This document shows positions 31,330-41,422 of a DNA stretch of 64,000 nucleotides, piece by piece. Made by a program: the position numbers and the translations under genes. Each line of letters starts with the position of its first letter. The stretch's first letter is position 1. The stretch spans positions 653,446 to 717,445 of the forward strand of contig RPFO01000333.1 in assembly GCA_009746045.1 (NCBI GenBank). Direction: 5' to 3'. The notes beneath the pieces were generated by a model, which had not been told where the DNA came from, made no database searches, and saw only the letters and a program-made list of their open reading frames with translations. This DNA comes from Mesostigma viride. Taxonomy: Eukaryota; Streptophyta; Mesostigmatophyceae; Mesostigmatales; Mesostigmataceae.

Positions 31330-31925
31330 GAATTTGGGGCTCAGACACAAAAGATCTGAGCTCCGCCTTCAGCCATACCGCCGTCAGCCATTTTCGTTCG
31401 CCAAGATCATCATGGAGCCCTATACAGAAGCTAGGGCATGGCTTCTCGATCAGCAGAGAGTAACTCTCTGCATAGGTAGAGCTTGGCTGAATTCTGAATG
31501 TAGCATCCATGGGGAGTCCCACCATTATAGGCATCTGGCTTGGCTAAATTCTTAAAGGCATCATCCATGGAGGGCCATTAAGTGGGCGCACATGCGCGTA
31601 GGCCACATGCTAGGCTAAGCCTTACTAATCTACACTATACTGCTATATTCCCTAGTCTACTAGACGGGGACTTTGCTGGGGTGGCAGGGGGCGCCTGCCA
31701 GCTAGGCTTGTGGTCGACGTGGATGACCGCCCCCCCTCCATGCAGTATACCGGTTTCCCCCCTGCGCTTTGCCGGAGCTCACACTGAAGGTAGGTCGGCC
31801 ATAGCTCGCGTTGCCGCAACTGTTGCTGGGCCACCGGGTCAAGTCGTCGTCCAGCGTGTAGCGAGTCCTGGAGAGCTTTTTGCGGCATTTAATTAAGGAA
31901 CGACAGCTTATCCGCCATGTGCTTA
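31330..31925 (-). mobile_element. A-type retroposon end, antisense
   Basis: On the minus strand, coding remnants of the ORF1 C-terminal domain (KALQDSLHAGRRLDPVA in one frame, RELWPTYLQ in another) end near 31650. The 3' UTR follows (TAGTGTAGATTAGTAAGGCT, GCGCCCACTTAATGG, CCATGGATGATGCC). It contains the perfect hairpin GCAGAGAGTTACTCTCTGC at 31453-31471 and is cut off near 31330, before the terminal hairpin and tail. Confidence 0.6.
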
Positions 31926-33377
31926 ACCCCTAACTAAACCGTCCTCGTGCCGATTTTCGACTGCAAGTTTTTCTCATGCCTCACGTTCGGCACGAGTTAC
32001 TACTTTGTGCGCCCTGTAGGGATTTGGCGGGAAGGTTTTGGCGGGAACCAACTGGCTAGACCACCGAAAAGATCTAGATTCACTCTATCCGTAGGACACT
32101 TGTCTGACCGTATCTGACCATGCACCGGACCAGGGTGGAAAACCTAGTCAAAGTCAACAGGGTACCCTGGTGCATTAATTCAGTTTTTTTTTGTATAAAA
32201 AAAATTGTCAAAATTTACGTACGAAAATGAAAAAGGGGGGTGCGCGGAGGTAGATAGAAAGGCTGCATGTTGCACCCTCGTTGTTGTCGTTGTGGGCGAT
32301 CAGTGTACGTTAAACGGATGCCTTCTTGATTATCCTGAACCTTCAAAACTACAAATTGCAGCCAGTACTTGTACACCTGCAAGATGCGATGTCAGTACAC
32401 TTGCCTCTAAGTAATACGGACAAGAACATATTATATATCTTACAAGTATCTTGGACAAAAAAAATACGAACCACATACAAGACATGACTCCAAGCGCCGT
32501 ATCTGGGACCTAGATTAATACGAACTAAACACTTTTGGTTCGGTAACGAGTCGTACACATCAAATTTTTTTGGCACTTTCTGGCCAAAAAATTATTTGAC
32601 TGGCTTGCTAAAACATGTTGAACCCAGGTTTTGGGCCCAAGCGAGCACATATATGGTAGTGTTTACCCCCCAAAATTGGGGGTCATCGGACAACCCCGGC
32701 AAGGTTAACTGTGACGTATATAACAGCATAAGGTACATGGTTTTTGACATTTTTGCACACATAGAGGCAAGCAATCAACATCAAATTTTATTCAATTGAC
32801 CCAGAAACTTGCATGCAAACTAAATTATGGTCCTCCATCATGATGACATTGTGAAGTCTCAGTTTGCACCCCACCTTCAACATGTTGGTGACGTTTGACA
32901 GCATAAAAAGTCAATTTTATTACAATTTCATTAGTTTTTTACATCCAAGAGGGCCATAACCATTTCAAACAAGGCACACAACTTAAATGCATAATTTACA
33001 AAGGCCAGGTAAAGCATGCACCAAGGTTGAGGTCACCTATAGACCTATTTGTGACAGTCAATAGCATTAAAAATGCAGTTTTTGCTCATTTCTTTCATTT
33101 TGCATAAGTCAAATCATGCAGATTGCATCCAATATGATTCCACTTGACCCAAAACTTGCACACACATTGAATTCAGGTCCCACGTCATGATGACAATGCC
33201 AAATCTCAGTTCCTAAACCAACGTTTAACATACCATCAGTCACATATGGCAGCATTAATGGTCACTTGGACACATATTATATATATGGATTGAACATGGC
33301 GAATGATGTTGACAACAGGAATAATGATACAATGTCCTAAGTTGTACAATCAAGGTGTGAACAAGCTCGTAAATGTT
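31926..33377. other. Non-coding AT-rich stretch with a diverged internal duplication
   Basis: No frame of interest is present. A segment starting TTGACCCAGAAACTTGCATG at 32796 recurs in diverged form at 33144 (TTGACCCAAAACTTGCACAC). Both are followed by a CATGATGACA...TCTCAGTT phrase and an AGCATTAA/AGCATAAA phrase, giving an offset of about 348 bases. This suggests an old tandem duplication or two degenerate monomers of a longer repeat. Confidence 0.4.
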
Positions 33378-35579
33378 CTAAATGCTACTATGCATAAAAC
33401 ACGAGTCACTTGGTAAAAAAAACATGCCGCGTACAGCCCGCTGCCGCTTTATCGTCTGCCTCTCTCTCCTACTTGGGCTGCGCTGGAGGCCTGGCATATG
33501 TGATCTAGTTGAGTCCTGCGCTGCTCCATTGTCACTACTTGCAGCAGCACACCCTTGGTCTTGCCCTTCTTGTTCGAGGCCTGGCGCCCATCCGCATGCG
33601 TGGATGTGGGGGGGGGCTGGCATGCATGCGTGGGTGTGGGGGGGGGCTGGCATGCATGCGTGGGTGTGGGGGGGGCTGGCATGCAATGTGTGGGTGTGGT
33701 GGGGAGCTGGCATGCATACGTGGGTATGGGGGGGGGCTGCCGGCATGCATGCGTGGGTGTGGGGCCGGGGGGGCTGGCATGCATGCGCGGGTGTGTGTGG
33801 GGGGCTGGCATGCAATGTGTGGGTGTGGTGGGGAGCTGGCATGCATACGTGGGTATGGGGGGGGGCTGGCATGCATGCGTGGGTGTGGGGGGGGGCTGGT
33901 ATGCATGTGTGGGTGTGGGGGGGGATGGCATGCATGCGTGTGTACGTGTGGGGGGGAGCTGGCATGCATGCGTGGGTGTGGGGGGGCTGGCATGCATGCG
34001 TGGGTGTGGGGGGGGCTGGCATGCATGCGTGGGTGTGGGGGGGGCTGGCATGCATGCGTGTGTGTGTGGGGGGCTGGCATGCATGCGTGGGTGTCTGGCG
34101 GGGGGGCTGGTATGCATGCGTGGGTGTGGGGGGGGCTGGCATGCATGCGTGGGTGTAGGGGGGGCCTGGCATGCATGCGTGGGTGTGGGGGGGGCTGGCA
34201 TGCATGTGGGGGGGGGGGGGGGCTGGCATGCATGCGTGGGTGTGTGGGGGCCGGCTGGCATGAATGCGTGGGTGTGGGGGGGGGCTGGCATGCATGCGTG
34301 GGTGTCTGGGGGGGCTGGCATGCATGTGTGCGTGTGGGGGGGCTGGCATGCATGCGTGTGGGGGGGTGGGGCTGGCATGCATGCGTGGGTGTGGGGGGGG
34401 CTGGCATGCGTGCGTGGGTGTAGGGGGGGCTGGCATGCGTGCGTGGGTGTGGGGGGGGCTGGCATGCATGCGTGGGTGTGTGGGCGGGCTAGCATGCATG
34501 CGTGGGTGGGGGAGGGGGCTGGCATGCATGCGTGGGTGTGGGGGGAGCTGGCATGCATGCGTGGGTGTGGGGGGGCTGGCATGCATGCGTGGGTGTGGGG
34601 GGGGCTGGCATGCATGCGTGGGTGTCTGGGGGGGCTGGCATGCATGCGTGTGTGGGGGGGGGCTAGCATGCATGTGTGTGTGTGGGGGGGGCTGGCATGC
34701 ATGCCTGGGTGTGTGGGGGGCTGGCATGCATGCGTGGGTGTGGGTGTGGGGGCTGGCATGCATGCGTGGGTGTGTGGGGAGGCTGGCATGCATGCGTGGA
34801 TGTGTGGGGGGCTGGCATGCATGTGTGGGTGTGGGGGGGATGGCATGCATGCGTGGGTGTTGGGTGGGGGCTGGCATGCATGTGTGGGTGTGGGGGGAGC
34901 TGGCATGCATGCGTGGATGTGTGGGGGGCTGGCATGCATGCGTGGGTGTGGGGGGAGGCTGGCATGCATGCGTGGGTGTGTGGGGGGGCTGGCATGCATG
35001 CGTGGGTGTGGGGGGGGGCATGACCATGGTAGAAAATGTTATCTTGAGGGAGCACTCTCCATGGGAAGTGGATGCCCAGGTGGCTGTAAAGGGGGGCACA
35101 ATAACAGAAAGAGTGCTATCCACCATCACACTAGCCCCTGCCCACACTGTGGCTACCTTGCTGGTGTCACCTTCCCTCAACAGGTCTTCTATTTCGTTAA
35201 AATCCGTTAACACGCGCTTAACCTTCGTTGCATTTTCCTTGAAGTTGCCATGGCACCTTCCCTGCGGCTGATCAGCTGCGCCCTCCCCTACGTGCTTGAA
35301 CATTGTATAAAACGCCTCACGGGGGCAAGGAGAGATAACAAAATATTTGTTCGCAAACGGTTTCCATCCCATGGCAGCAGCCGCCTTAAGATTGTAAAAG
35401 ACCTGCCACGGGCGGACGTTGACAGCGCAAAAATTCTGCAGCTTTAAGTCGCAGTTTACGCACTTGCTGGTGTGAATCGTGCGGGGCAGGCCGCCATACG
35501 TGAGATCGCCATCTGAGGTGCGCCGTCGTAGCTTGTCACACTGGTAACAATACCGCAGGTTGCCTTCCGTCGAATTCAT
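33378..35579 (-). CDS. CxxC-containing hypothetical protein reading into a minisatellite
   Basis: A minus-strand frame starts at ATG 35577-35579 (MNSTEGNLRYCYQCDKLRRR). It has two CxxC pairs (CYQC at residues 11-14 and CVNC about 20 residues later) that could bind zinc, then mixed alpha/beta sequence (FCAVNVRPWQVFYNLKAAAA; ENATKVKRVLTDFNEIEDLL) to about residue 185. From there it is 45 or so HACMPAPPHT-like units to about 33595, then a basic tail (SRRERQTIKRQRAVRG). The first 185 residues look like a real exon. The repeat part stays open in all three frames, so its openness is no proof of translation. A splice-acceptor-like TATTGCTCAG lies just upstream at 35583-35592. No family recognised. 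Confidence 0.45.
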   Translation of the reverse strand: MNSTEGNLRYCYQCDKLRRRTSDGDLTYGGLPRTIHTSKCVNCDLKLQNFCAVNVRPWQVFYNLKAAAAMGWKPFANKYFVISPCPREAFYTMFKHVGEGAADQPQGRCHGNFKENATKVKRVLTDFNEIEDLLREGDTSKVATVWAGASVMVDSTLSVIVPPFTATWASTSHGECSLKITFSTMVMPPPTPTHACQPPHTPTHACQPPPTPTHACQPPTHPRMHASSPHTHTCMPAPTQHPRMHAIPPTPTHACQPPTHPRMHASLPTHPRMHASPHTHTHACMPAPHTPRHACQPPPHTHMHASPPPHTHACQPPQTPTHACQPPPHPRMHASPPTPTHACQLPPHPRMHASPLPHPRMHASPPTHPRMHASPPHTHARMPAPPTPTHACQPPPHPRMHASPTPPHACMPAPPHAHMHASPPRHPRMHASPPPHPRIHASRPPHTHACMPAPPPPHMHASPPHTHACMPGPPYTHACMPAPPTPTHAYQPPRQTPTHACQPPTHTRMHASPPHTHACMPAPPTPTHACQPPHTHACMPAPPHTYTRMHAIPPHTHTCIPAPPHTHACMPAPPHTHVCMPAPHHTHTLHASPPHTPAHACQPPRPHTHACMPAAPPHTHVCMPAPHHTHTLHASPPHTHACMPAPPHTHACMPAPPHIHACGWAPGLEQEGQDQGCAAASSDNGAAQDSTRSHMPGLQRSPSRRERQTIKRQRAVRGMFFLPSDSCFMHSSI
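33595..35018. repeat. G-rich minisatellite, about 48 copies of 28-33 bases
   Basis: The plus-strand unit is CTGGCATGCATGCGTGGGTG followed by TG and a run of 5-13 G. Variants include GTGTCTGGGG and GGTATGGG. Units differ mostly in G-run length. The long tracts of G on one strand could form G-quadruplexes, and the CATGCATG core is self-complementary. The ACMRGCGGG-like and HACMPAPP-like frames come from the repeat. Confidence 0.9.
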
Positions 35580-35739
35580 GATGATCTGAGCAATACAATG
35601 AAGCATTGGGGGGAGGGGGGGGCGGTGGATTTCAGGGGTTTTAGAGCTCCGAAGCACCCACTAGCAGAGGAAATAAACCGAACTGAAAATTTTTCGGGAA
35701 AAGCGAACCGTAACGCTAAAATAGACTTACCAACGAAGA

Positions 35740-35890
35740 GAAATTCGCTCTTGTCGCACGCGGACCCAGTGGTGGATGGAGTAACACAACGGTGTACTTT
35801 TTTGCATCTGCGGACAGCAGCCCGCAAAAGGGTCGGCAGGCTCGTACCCACCCCCGCGCGAATATTTTTTTCAGCTTGCAGCACGTCGGT
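35740..35890 (-). other. Possible 5' exon of the CxxC gene
   Basis: The minus strand has an open stretch ending CDKSEFLFV, directly followed by a strong donor-like G|GTAAGTC at about 35733-35739. The acceptor-like TATTGCTCAG upstream of the CxxC exon is about 140 bases further on. With this donor the open phase does not match the CxxC frame, whereas an alternative frame (TRANFSSL) does. The connection is weak. Confidence 0.2.
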
Positions 35891-35899
35891 AAAATAGAA

Positions 35900-37134
35900 A
35901 AAAAAATATCATGAGCGATCGCACATCTCGGAGCATGTGCGGCAAAATTTTCCAGCGTTAATAATGCTTAAATGCCTCCATCAAGGTCACCGCCATTAAA
36001 TCAGCCGACATAGCTTTTTGGCCACAATTTGCACCGAAATTTGGTCCGTACCGTCCAGCTCAGTCGGGCAAGTCGGAAAGATTTTTCCGGCCGGCTCTCC
36101 GCGGGAAAAATTTGATGTGTAACGACAAAAGCGTTACACACTTTGAAAGTCTCCGTGAAGTTCAGGAAATTGTTCAAGACACGAACAGCTAGTGTCAGGC
36201 ACAAAAAAATTCTCTTCAGGGATACGGCTGCGCCGTATCTTTTCTGTAAAAACAATCGTTACAAACACAAAATCAGATCCAACCCGCGTACGCTGAATGA
36301 AGTGCACCTGTCGAAACGGTATACTTTTAATACACTTTTTCGTTTCCGCAACGTTAACAACTCGTATACCTTTACGACGCGTAGAAAAATCGTCTAGTGG
36401 GGCGGGTGATATCAACCCCCCACACGCGCGCGCAGGCCCGGTGACACCAAGACTTGCGTCCGGAGATGCTGCGATCCCATGCATGCCCGCGAGCACGGCG
36501 TCGGGCGCACGCCCGTACTATATGGACAGGTCGGCTCGCACCGGCCTTGCCCGCGAGCCACCCCAGCTGCATGGCCGCGCACGTGCGGTCCCGCGGACGC
36601 ATCCAGCCGCGCAGCTACTAGGCAGCGCTTGCGCGAGCTTGTCAGCGTAGTCCTGCTTGGCCGCCATGTCAATGCACCAGCCAACCGGTGTGCGGTGCAA
36701 AGTGTAGGTTAGGCCACAGAAAGGGACGTACGGGGGTGTCGGGGTCCAGCCACAACGTGCGGCTAGTACGTGGGCAAGAGCTTGGCTACAGCGGTTATGA
36801 ACTGCCGGACCCACGCCCGGGGTCCAATAAGCCGCCAGTCATCCCCGTGCCATTGCATGAATGCGGGCTCGTGTGGGTTGTATGTGTGGATGTGAAAGAG
36901 GTTGCTATCGATGCGGGAAAACACCGCCCCCATGCTCAGCGCTGCATGGCAAAGATGCGTTCAGCCGTCTAGCTTGCGAAAGATGATGGGGCTAGACTGC
37001 AGGCCCTCCACACCAAGGAGAAGCCGCAAGTACACAAATGCACCGCAGCTCCCCCTGCCACACCCAAGGGACCTTGACCACATACACCGTGCCACGCCAC
37101 ACTTCCTCGACCACTGCCGGGTCGCCGGCCCGCT
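35900..37134. other. No recognisable gene (1.2 kb)
   Basis: Short frames overlap on both strands and none has a family motif. The stretch is AT-rich to about 36400 and GC-rich after it. It is bounded on the right by the B-type 3' UTR copy. Confidence 0.35.
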
Positions 37135-37440
37135 CACGCACGGCACACAACCAGCCATAGCCTTAGCTTAGCTTTGTACATACAGCCATGCTATACGTCC
37201 TGGCTATGATCAGGTTACTTGCCCACGCTCATTGTTATGATATGCATGCTCACATGGGTCTTATTGCACCCACAGAACTTGCCGGATCGTATATCGTGTC
37301 CGATAGCTACTGTGGCATGCCTCTGGCATGAAGGAGAAAGGGGGTCTCTGCCCTTTCTTCCTGTTGTGCACACACAGGGATTAAAAGCACTCAGGTGCTC
37401 CGTGACTCCCCAACGGGAGCACGAGTTTAATTAACTAATG
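37135..37440 (+). mobile_element. B-type retroposon 3'-UTR copy
   Basis: From CACACAACCAGCCATAGCC (near 37144) through CTCACATGGGTCTTATTGCA, GGCATGAAGGAGAAAGGGGG and AAGCACTCAGGTGCTCCGTG to CCCCAACGGGAGCACGAG and a TTAA-type tail near 37425-37437. It includes no coding part. It matches the 3' UTRs at 27.51-27.9 kb and 29.34-29.8 kb in reverse orientation. Confidence 0.7.
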
Positions 37441-38997
37441 ACACAGGCCTTGTTGCATGGAGAAAATGGCGCAAAGGCCATACGGAGTTGATGGATCAAG
37501 TAACTGGGACTGACACGGTGGAAACCAAACTAGAATAGAGGAGAGGCCGGGGGACAAGAAATTAAGAACTGAACAAATGAAGACGAAAAACCAACGAGTG
37601 CAAAAGAACAAAGATTTTTTAGGGGAGCTCAGGTCCAGAACAGGAGAAGCAAGTCTGCCGGCAAGGCCTGCAGGGGGGGGGACACACTGTGGAGTGTCGG
37701 GTCAGGAGTGAATCTTTTGAGTACCCATGGTCCCAGGGGCCTCCTCCCTCCCAACAGTGTGTCGGCTTCATGTTCAAGCTAACTCCGAAACCAATTGTAG
37801 TAGTAAGCACGTCGTGGCCAGCACTAGCTAGAAAGGAAAGCTCTTGACTTACTTAGTTTTTAAACGGGTCCATACAACACAAACGTGAATAACACGCATG
37901 TGAACTGAGTAAAAGAAAATGCCAAACGCTTGGTAGCTCGTGAGGCAACCGGCCTGCAGCAGAGAAAACGTGGGACAGGAAAAATATACACGTACCGCTC
38001 TATGGCAAATTAGGAAAAGCACGTTGAATAGTTCCTAAAACAAGAGGCGCTCTTGCTAAGGAGCGGCTACCTGCTGGGCCACAATTCTCGATAGGCTAGG
38101 CCCGAGATGATTTGTCGATGAAGTTTGAAACGCGAGATCGAAGGAAGCATAGATCCGTGGTTGCCGAGAAAGAAAAGCTTTTACCTGACGTAACATGATA
38201 CGTTTCGCATAACCTTCCTGAAGAAGGGTGTATATAATAAAGAGACAACTTCGTTAAGAGCACTGGCAACCATGCTCATATCCAACTACAACGCTAGCGA
38301 GAGATCTCACCACTTTGTCCATGCAGCTAGTACATGTATCAAAGAGACAACCAGCGCAGGCCAGAAATCGGGAGAATCCGGACCATGGTAGCCGGCTCGA
38401 GCCTGCCGTTATCTTTTCCGCGTTTTCGAGTCGTTCAGGATGATGAAGATGAATGGTGATGGAAATGTGTATCCTTGTGCATTGAAATTATGGCTGGCTT
38501 ACGTGTGGAGCGACTAGATGACCTAGAGTACATGTATGCCCATCATGATCGTGGCCTCCGGGCGCAGAAATTTTTTCAGTCACCTAGTTTTTGTAAACTT
38601 GAAAGGTCAGCATAACTAACGTAGTGACATTGGCTGTCTTTGCTTGGAATTGATAAGTGACCTTTAAATTGCCCTATTTACAGTCAAAAGTCATCCAAGT
38701 GATATTATGACATCCCATCAGTTGTAATGTTACAACCATTATATGTGTTCACATATAATCTCTATCTCCACATAACCATGATTTGAAAGATTGATTCAGG
38801 TTTTACAGTTATAGACTCATCTAGATATTTGACGAGCATTTTCATCCTCAACTTCACCACCGTTGCAGCTGCCCCCGTTGCTGCCACCATCTCCATTAAT
38901 ACAAAGACCATTACCACTACGATTGTCATGGATGGTCATCGTCACCATTATAATGGTCCGACGATCACCATTACCATCACTAAAAAAGCATTATAAT
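37441..38997. other. Non-coding stretch with a dispersed 65-base repeat
   Basis: No gene is recognised. Bases 38341-38408 (GAGACAACCAGCGCA, GGGAGAATCCGGACCATGGT, CTCGAGCCTGCCG) recur at 51951-52008, inside the CACTA-like element, with two small deletions. GT/AT-rich sequence near 38850-38990 lies just downstream of the minus-strand ubiquitin-like gene and may be its 3' UTR. Confidence 0.4.
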
Positions 38998-40041
38998 CTA
39001 ATGAATGAAGACGACATGCAGCTTGGACCGGTTCTTGATCTTGTAATCAGCAAGAGTCCGTTCATCATCATCAAGCTGTTGTCCCGAAAAAGTCAACTGT
39101 TGATGCTCGGGGTACACGCCGGTCACAGCTTGGATTGCACATTTTGCGTCCTTGACTGTTGCCGTCTGGTCAACTACAAATATGCGTTCCGTCTTGCCTG
39201 TTGGCATCGTCACAAAAAGCCTAGTGGGCCCATGATAATCATCATCAGGGCGCCACCGCAGCATGTTGGGATCGAAGGGGTAACTGAGCGGCCACCAGAC
39301 ATTAGCAAGGATGCACTCGTATCCCTCCGGCTGGTACTTGGTATTCATGCGGAGGCCACCGCAGTCAAATACGAACGATTTGAGAGGGAACTCGGCAGAC
39401 TGGACAGCTCGCTGGGGCCAAGTAAGTTCCATTGCACTCGCACTGATGCCTATGACATCACTTAGAGCGGAAAGGATATCTGTCTCTGATGACACCCGCG
39501 ACAAGCTCAGCGTTGCCAGTTCATTATCATCCCGCAAGAACTTCACTGTAACTTTCTCGGATGGCTGGCCTGCCGCCCAAAGTTCCGTTTTTGGCGGCGG
39601 GAAGGTGTGGGCATACGCATCCAGAGTGTTGTGTATTCGCACGCTTCGCTTGGCCGGAGAACCAGCATTGTCGTTGGCGTCATGGTCGATAAGACTCCCA
39701 TGGATGACATGACAAACTTCGCTGTACAGGAGAGGAAATAGCAGCAACCGCCGCCAGATTTCGTCCACCAGGCCGATCGGGCATAAACTGCTTGGGCGAT
39801 CCGACTCCGCCTTCAGCAAAAGGAAACGTACTAGCTCGACAACGCAGTCTGCGGCTGGAATATCTCGTAGACAATTCGCCGGGTCTGCATTGTTGCTGAG
39901 GAATCTCACAAATGGCGACCAGTTCAGTGAGACAACCTTCGCGGCGATCGGCCGTAGCCTGTCAGGCCCGCGCTCTCGTATAATTTGGTTCACCGAGAGC
40001 AACGCAGGATCATCCAACGCCTTTTCGGCGCTTCGCTTCAT
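38998..40041 (-). CDS. Ubiquitin-like-domain protein, intact paralogue
   Basis: A single exon of 347 residues from ATG 40039-40041 (MKRSAEKALDDPALL). This start is chosen because the divergent paralogue at 41423 also begins MKR. Residues about 15-45 (ERGPDRLRPIAAKVVSLNWS) are shared by both. Residues about 60-130 contain CVVELVRFLLLKAES, VDEIWRRLLLFPLLYSEVCH and HGSLIDHD, a pattern reminiscent of the VDxxWH...Y..C motif of glycine-rich-domain proteins. Residues about 155-225 are beta-rich (VTVKFLRDDNELATLSLSR). The last 75 residues are a clear ubiquitin-like fold (TRLFVTMPTGKTERIFVVDQ, HQQLTFSGQQLDDDERTLAD, LHVVFIH). There is no C-terminal Gly-Gly, so it is a domain within a larger protein, not a conjugated modifier. 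Substrate and role are unknown; a function as an adaptor is only a guess. Confidence 0.7.
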   Translation of the reverse strand: MKRSAEKALDDPALLSVNQIIRERGPDRLRPIAAKVVSLNWSPFVRFLSNNADPANCLRDIPAADCVVELVRFLLLKAESDRPSSLCPIGLVDEIWRRLLLFPLLYSEVCHVIHGSLIDHDANDNAGSPAKRSVRIHNTLDAYAHTFPPPKTELWAAGQPSEKVTVKFLRDDNELATLSLSRVSSETDILSALSDVIGISASAMELTWPQRAVQSAEFPLKSFVFDCGGLRMNTKYQPEGYECILANVWWPLSYPFDPNMLRWRPDDDYHGPTRLFVTMPTGKTERIFVVDQTATVKDAKCAIQAVTGVYPEHQQLTFSGQQLDDDERTLADYKIKNRSKLHVVFIH

Positions 40042-40689
40042 AACGTTACGCCCGTGACCTTGCAGGATCCCGTTGGGAATCGGCAAGAGCTCGCGTCAGT
40101 TTCTTCACAAATTGCCAAAACGGACACCCAGATGTGCTAGAAGCATAGAAACACAACGATTCAACTCGTTCTTAATGCTCTCTTGCCAGCTCAAATTTAC
40201 AGGGCATCGCGTGGTTACAACTGTTAAAAGCAAGGTCGCGCGCGGGGTCGCTCATCACTTCATGACCTTGTTCTCACATCTCCCTCGACCACGCTTCCAA
40301 GGCCACCCTCGACGGCCGTAGCGTCGCAGTGACAGACAAATGAAAACGATTGTTTACCAAACAAGCAGAGCCGACTGGCATGGAAGCACTGCAGCCGGGA
40401 ATGCTTGGCACGCGCGCAGCCACGCAAAATGATTGCTGAAGGCGGAGAGCGGGTAATAATGCCGCACACGTTTTGAGTCTTGACAGGATGTCAGGATCTA
40501 CAAACCTAATTAATTTTTTTTTTCCGGTGAAATGGGTCTCATCAATCATCACTCATCAGTGAGTAAGTTGCGAACGGTTGAAAAAATTTGGACCTCATTC
40601 CTGCCTCATTCCCGATTTGTGCGTGTCATGACTGTCATCCTCGATGAGGAATAACCTCAACTCAACTCAACACAACATGGGCAGCAGAG

Positions 40690-40890
40690 AATCTATAGAG
40701 GCCGAGGGCCGGATATATTTAGTATCGGTGGTACTATCGGGGCACTGGGACATGGACGGATGCATCATCGGATACCTTCGCGTGAATTCACAACGGGGTG
40801 TATCGGGTATCGGGGTGTATCGGGGCACTGTGACGGCTGCAGCATCGGATACTTCGCGTGAGCTCACAACCTCTCACAACGTTCAACGTT
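40690..40890. repeat. Partial tandem duplication between the divergent paralogues
   Basis: CTATCGGGGCACTGGGAC, then GCATCATCGGATACCTTCGC and GTGAATTCACAAC (about 40734-40793), recurs as TATCGGGGCACTGTGAC, GCATCGGATACTTCGC and GTGAGCTCACAAC (about 40817-40870). A GGGCAGCAGAGAA phrase also flanks both ends of the area (40679 and 40914). It lies in the 1.4-kb region between the two start codons and could affect the shared promoter region. Confidence 0.6.
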
Positions 40891-41422
40891 GTTGTTGTTG
40901 TTGTTGTGCCGCGGGCAGCAGAGAACTGGAGAAGCTCACAACGTGGTGTATCCTAGCAATCGAGCGCACGCCAAGTAGCCTCGATGGAGTGGCACTTTCC
41001 ACACATGTTTTGCGAGGTGCATCAGCGAGGCCGAGGGTGGCGAAAGGGGACATTTAGGCGAGGTTAATTAATGAATGTCATCAATTATGTGTCATCGATC
41101 ATGACTCATGAGCTAACGAACCTGGCTACGATACGCTACCATACGTGATTCATGCAGTGAAACGATCGACAACACTAGCTAGGCTAATTGGAGCCAGTGC
41201 TATGCATGATGTATTTTCTGTAAATTTACATACCAGTGGAGACGGGCCATTAGCCGAACAAAGGCAGAGGGGGGTGGTTAACAAAGATGACAAGGCTGTG
41301 CCTGACGGCTGCCTCTGGTTTCCGACATCGCAGAAAGCGGACTGGTTTTTAAGGCTTATAATTCGTGCGAATCGCTGTAGGAAAACTGCGTATATATTTC
41401 TGCACGCAAACGCGGGGCAGTT

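Noticed and set aside
33382-35271. Plus-strand Cys/Gly/Trp-rich proteins of 258-551 codons
   Set aside because: They are reverse-strand readings of the G-rich minisatellite and lack any non-repeat domain.
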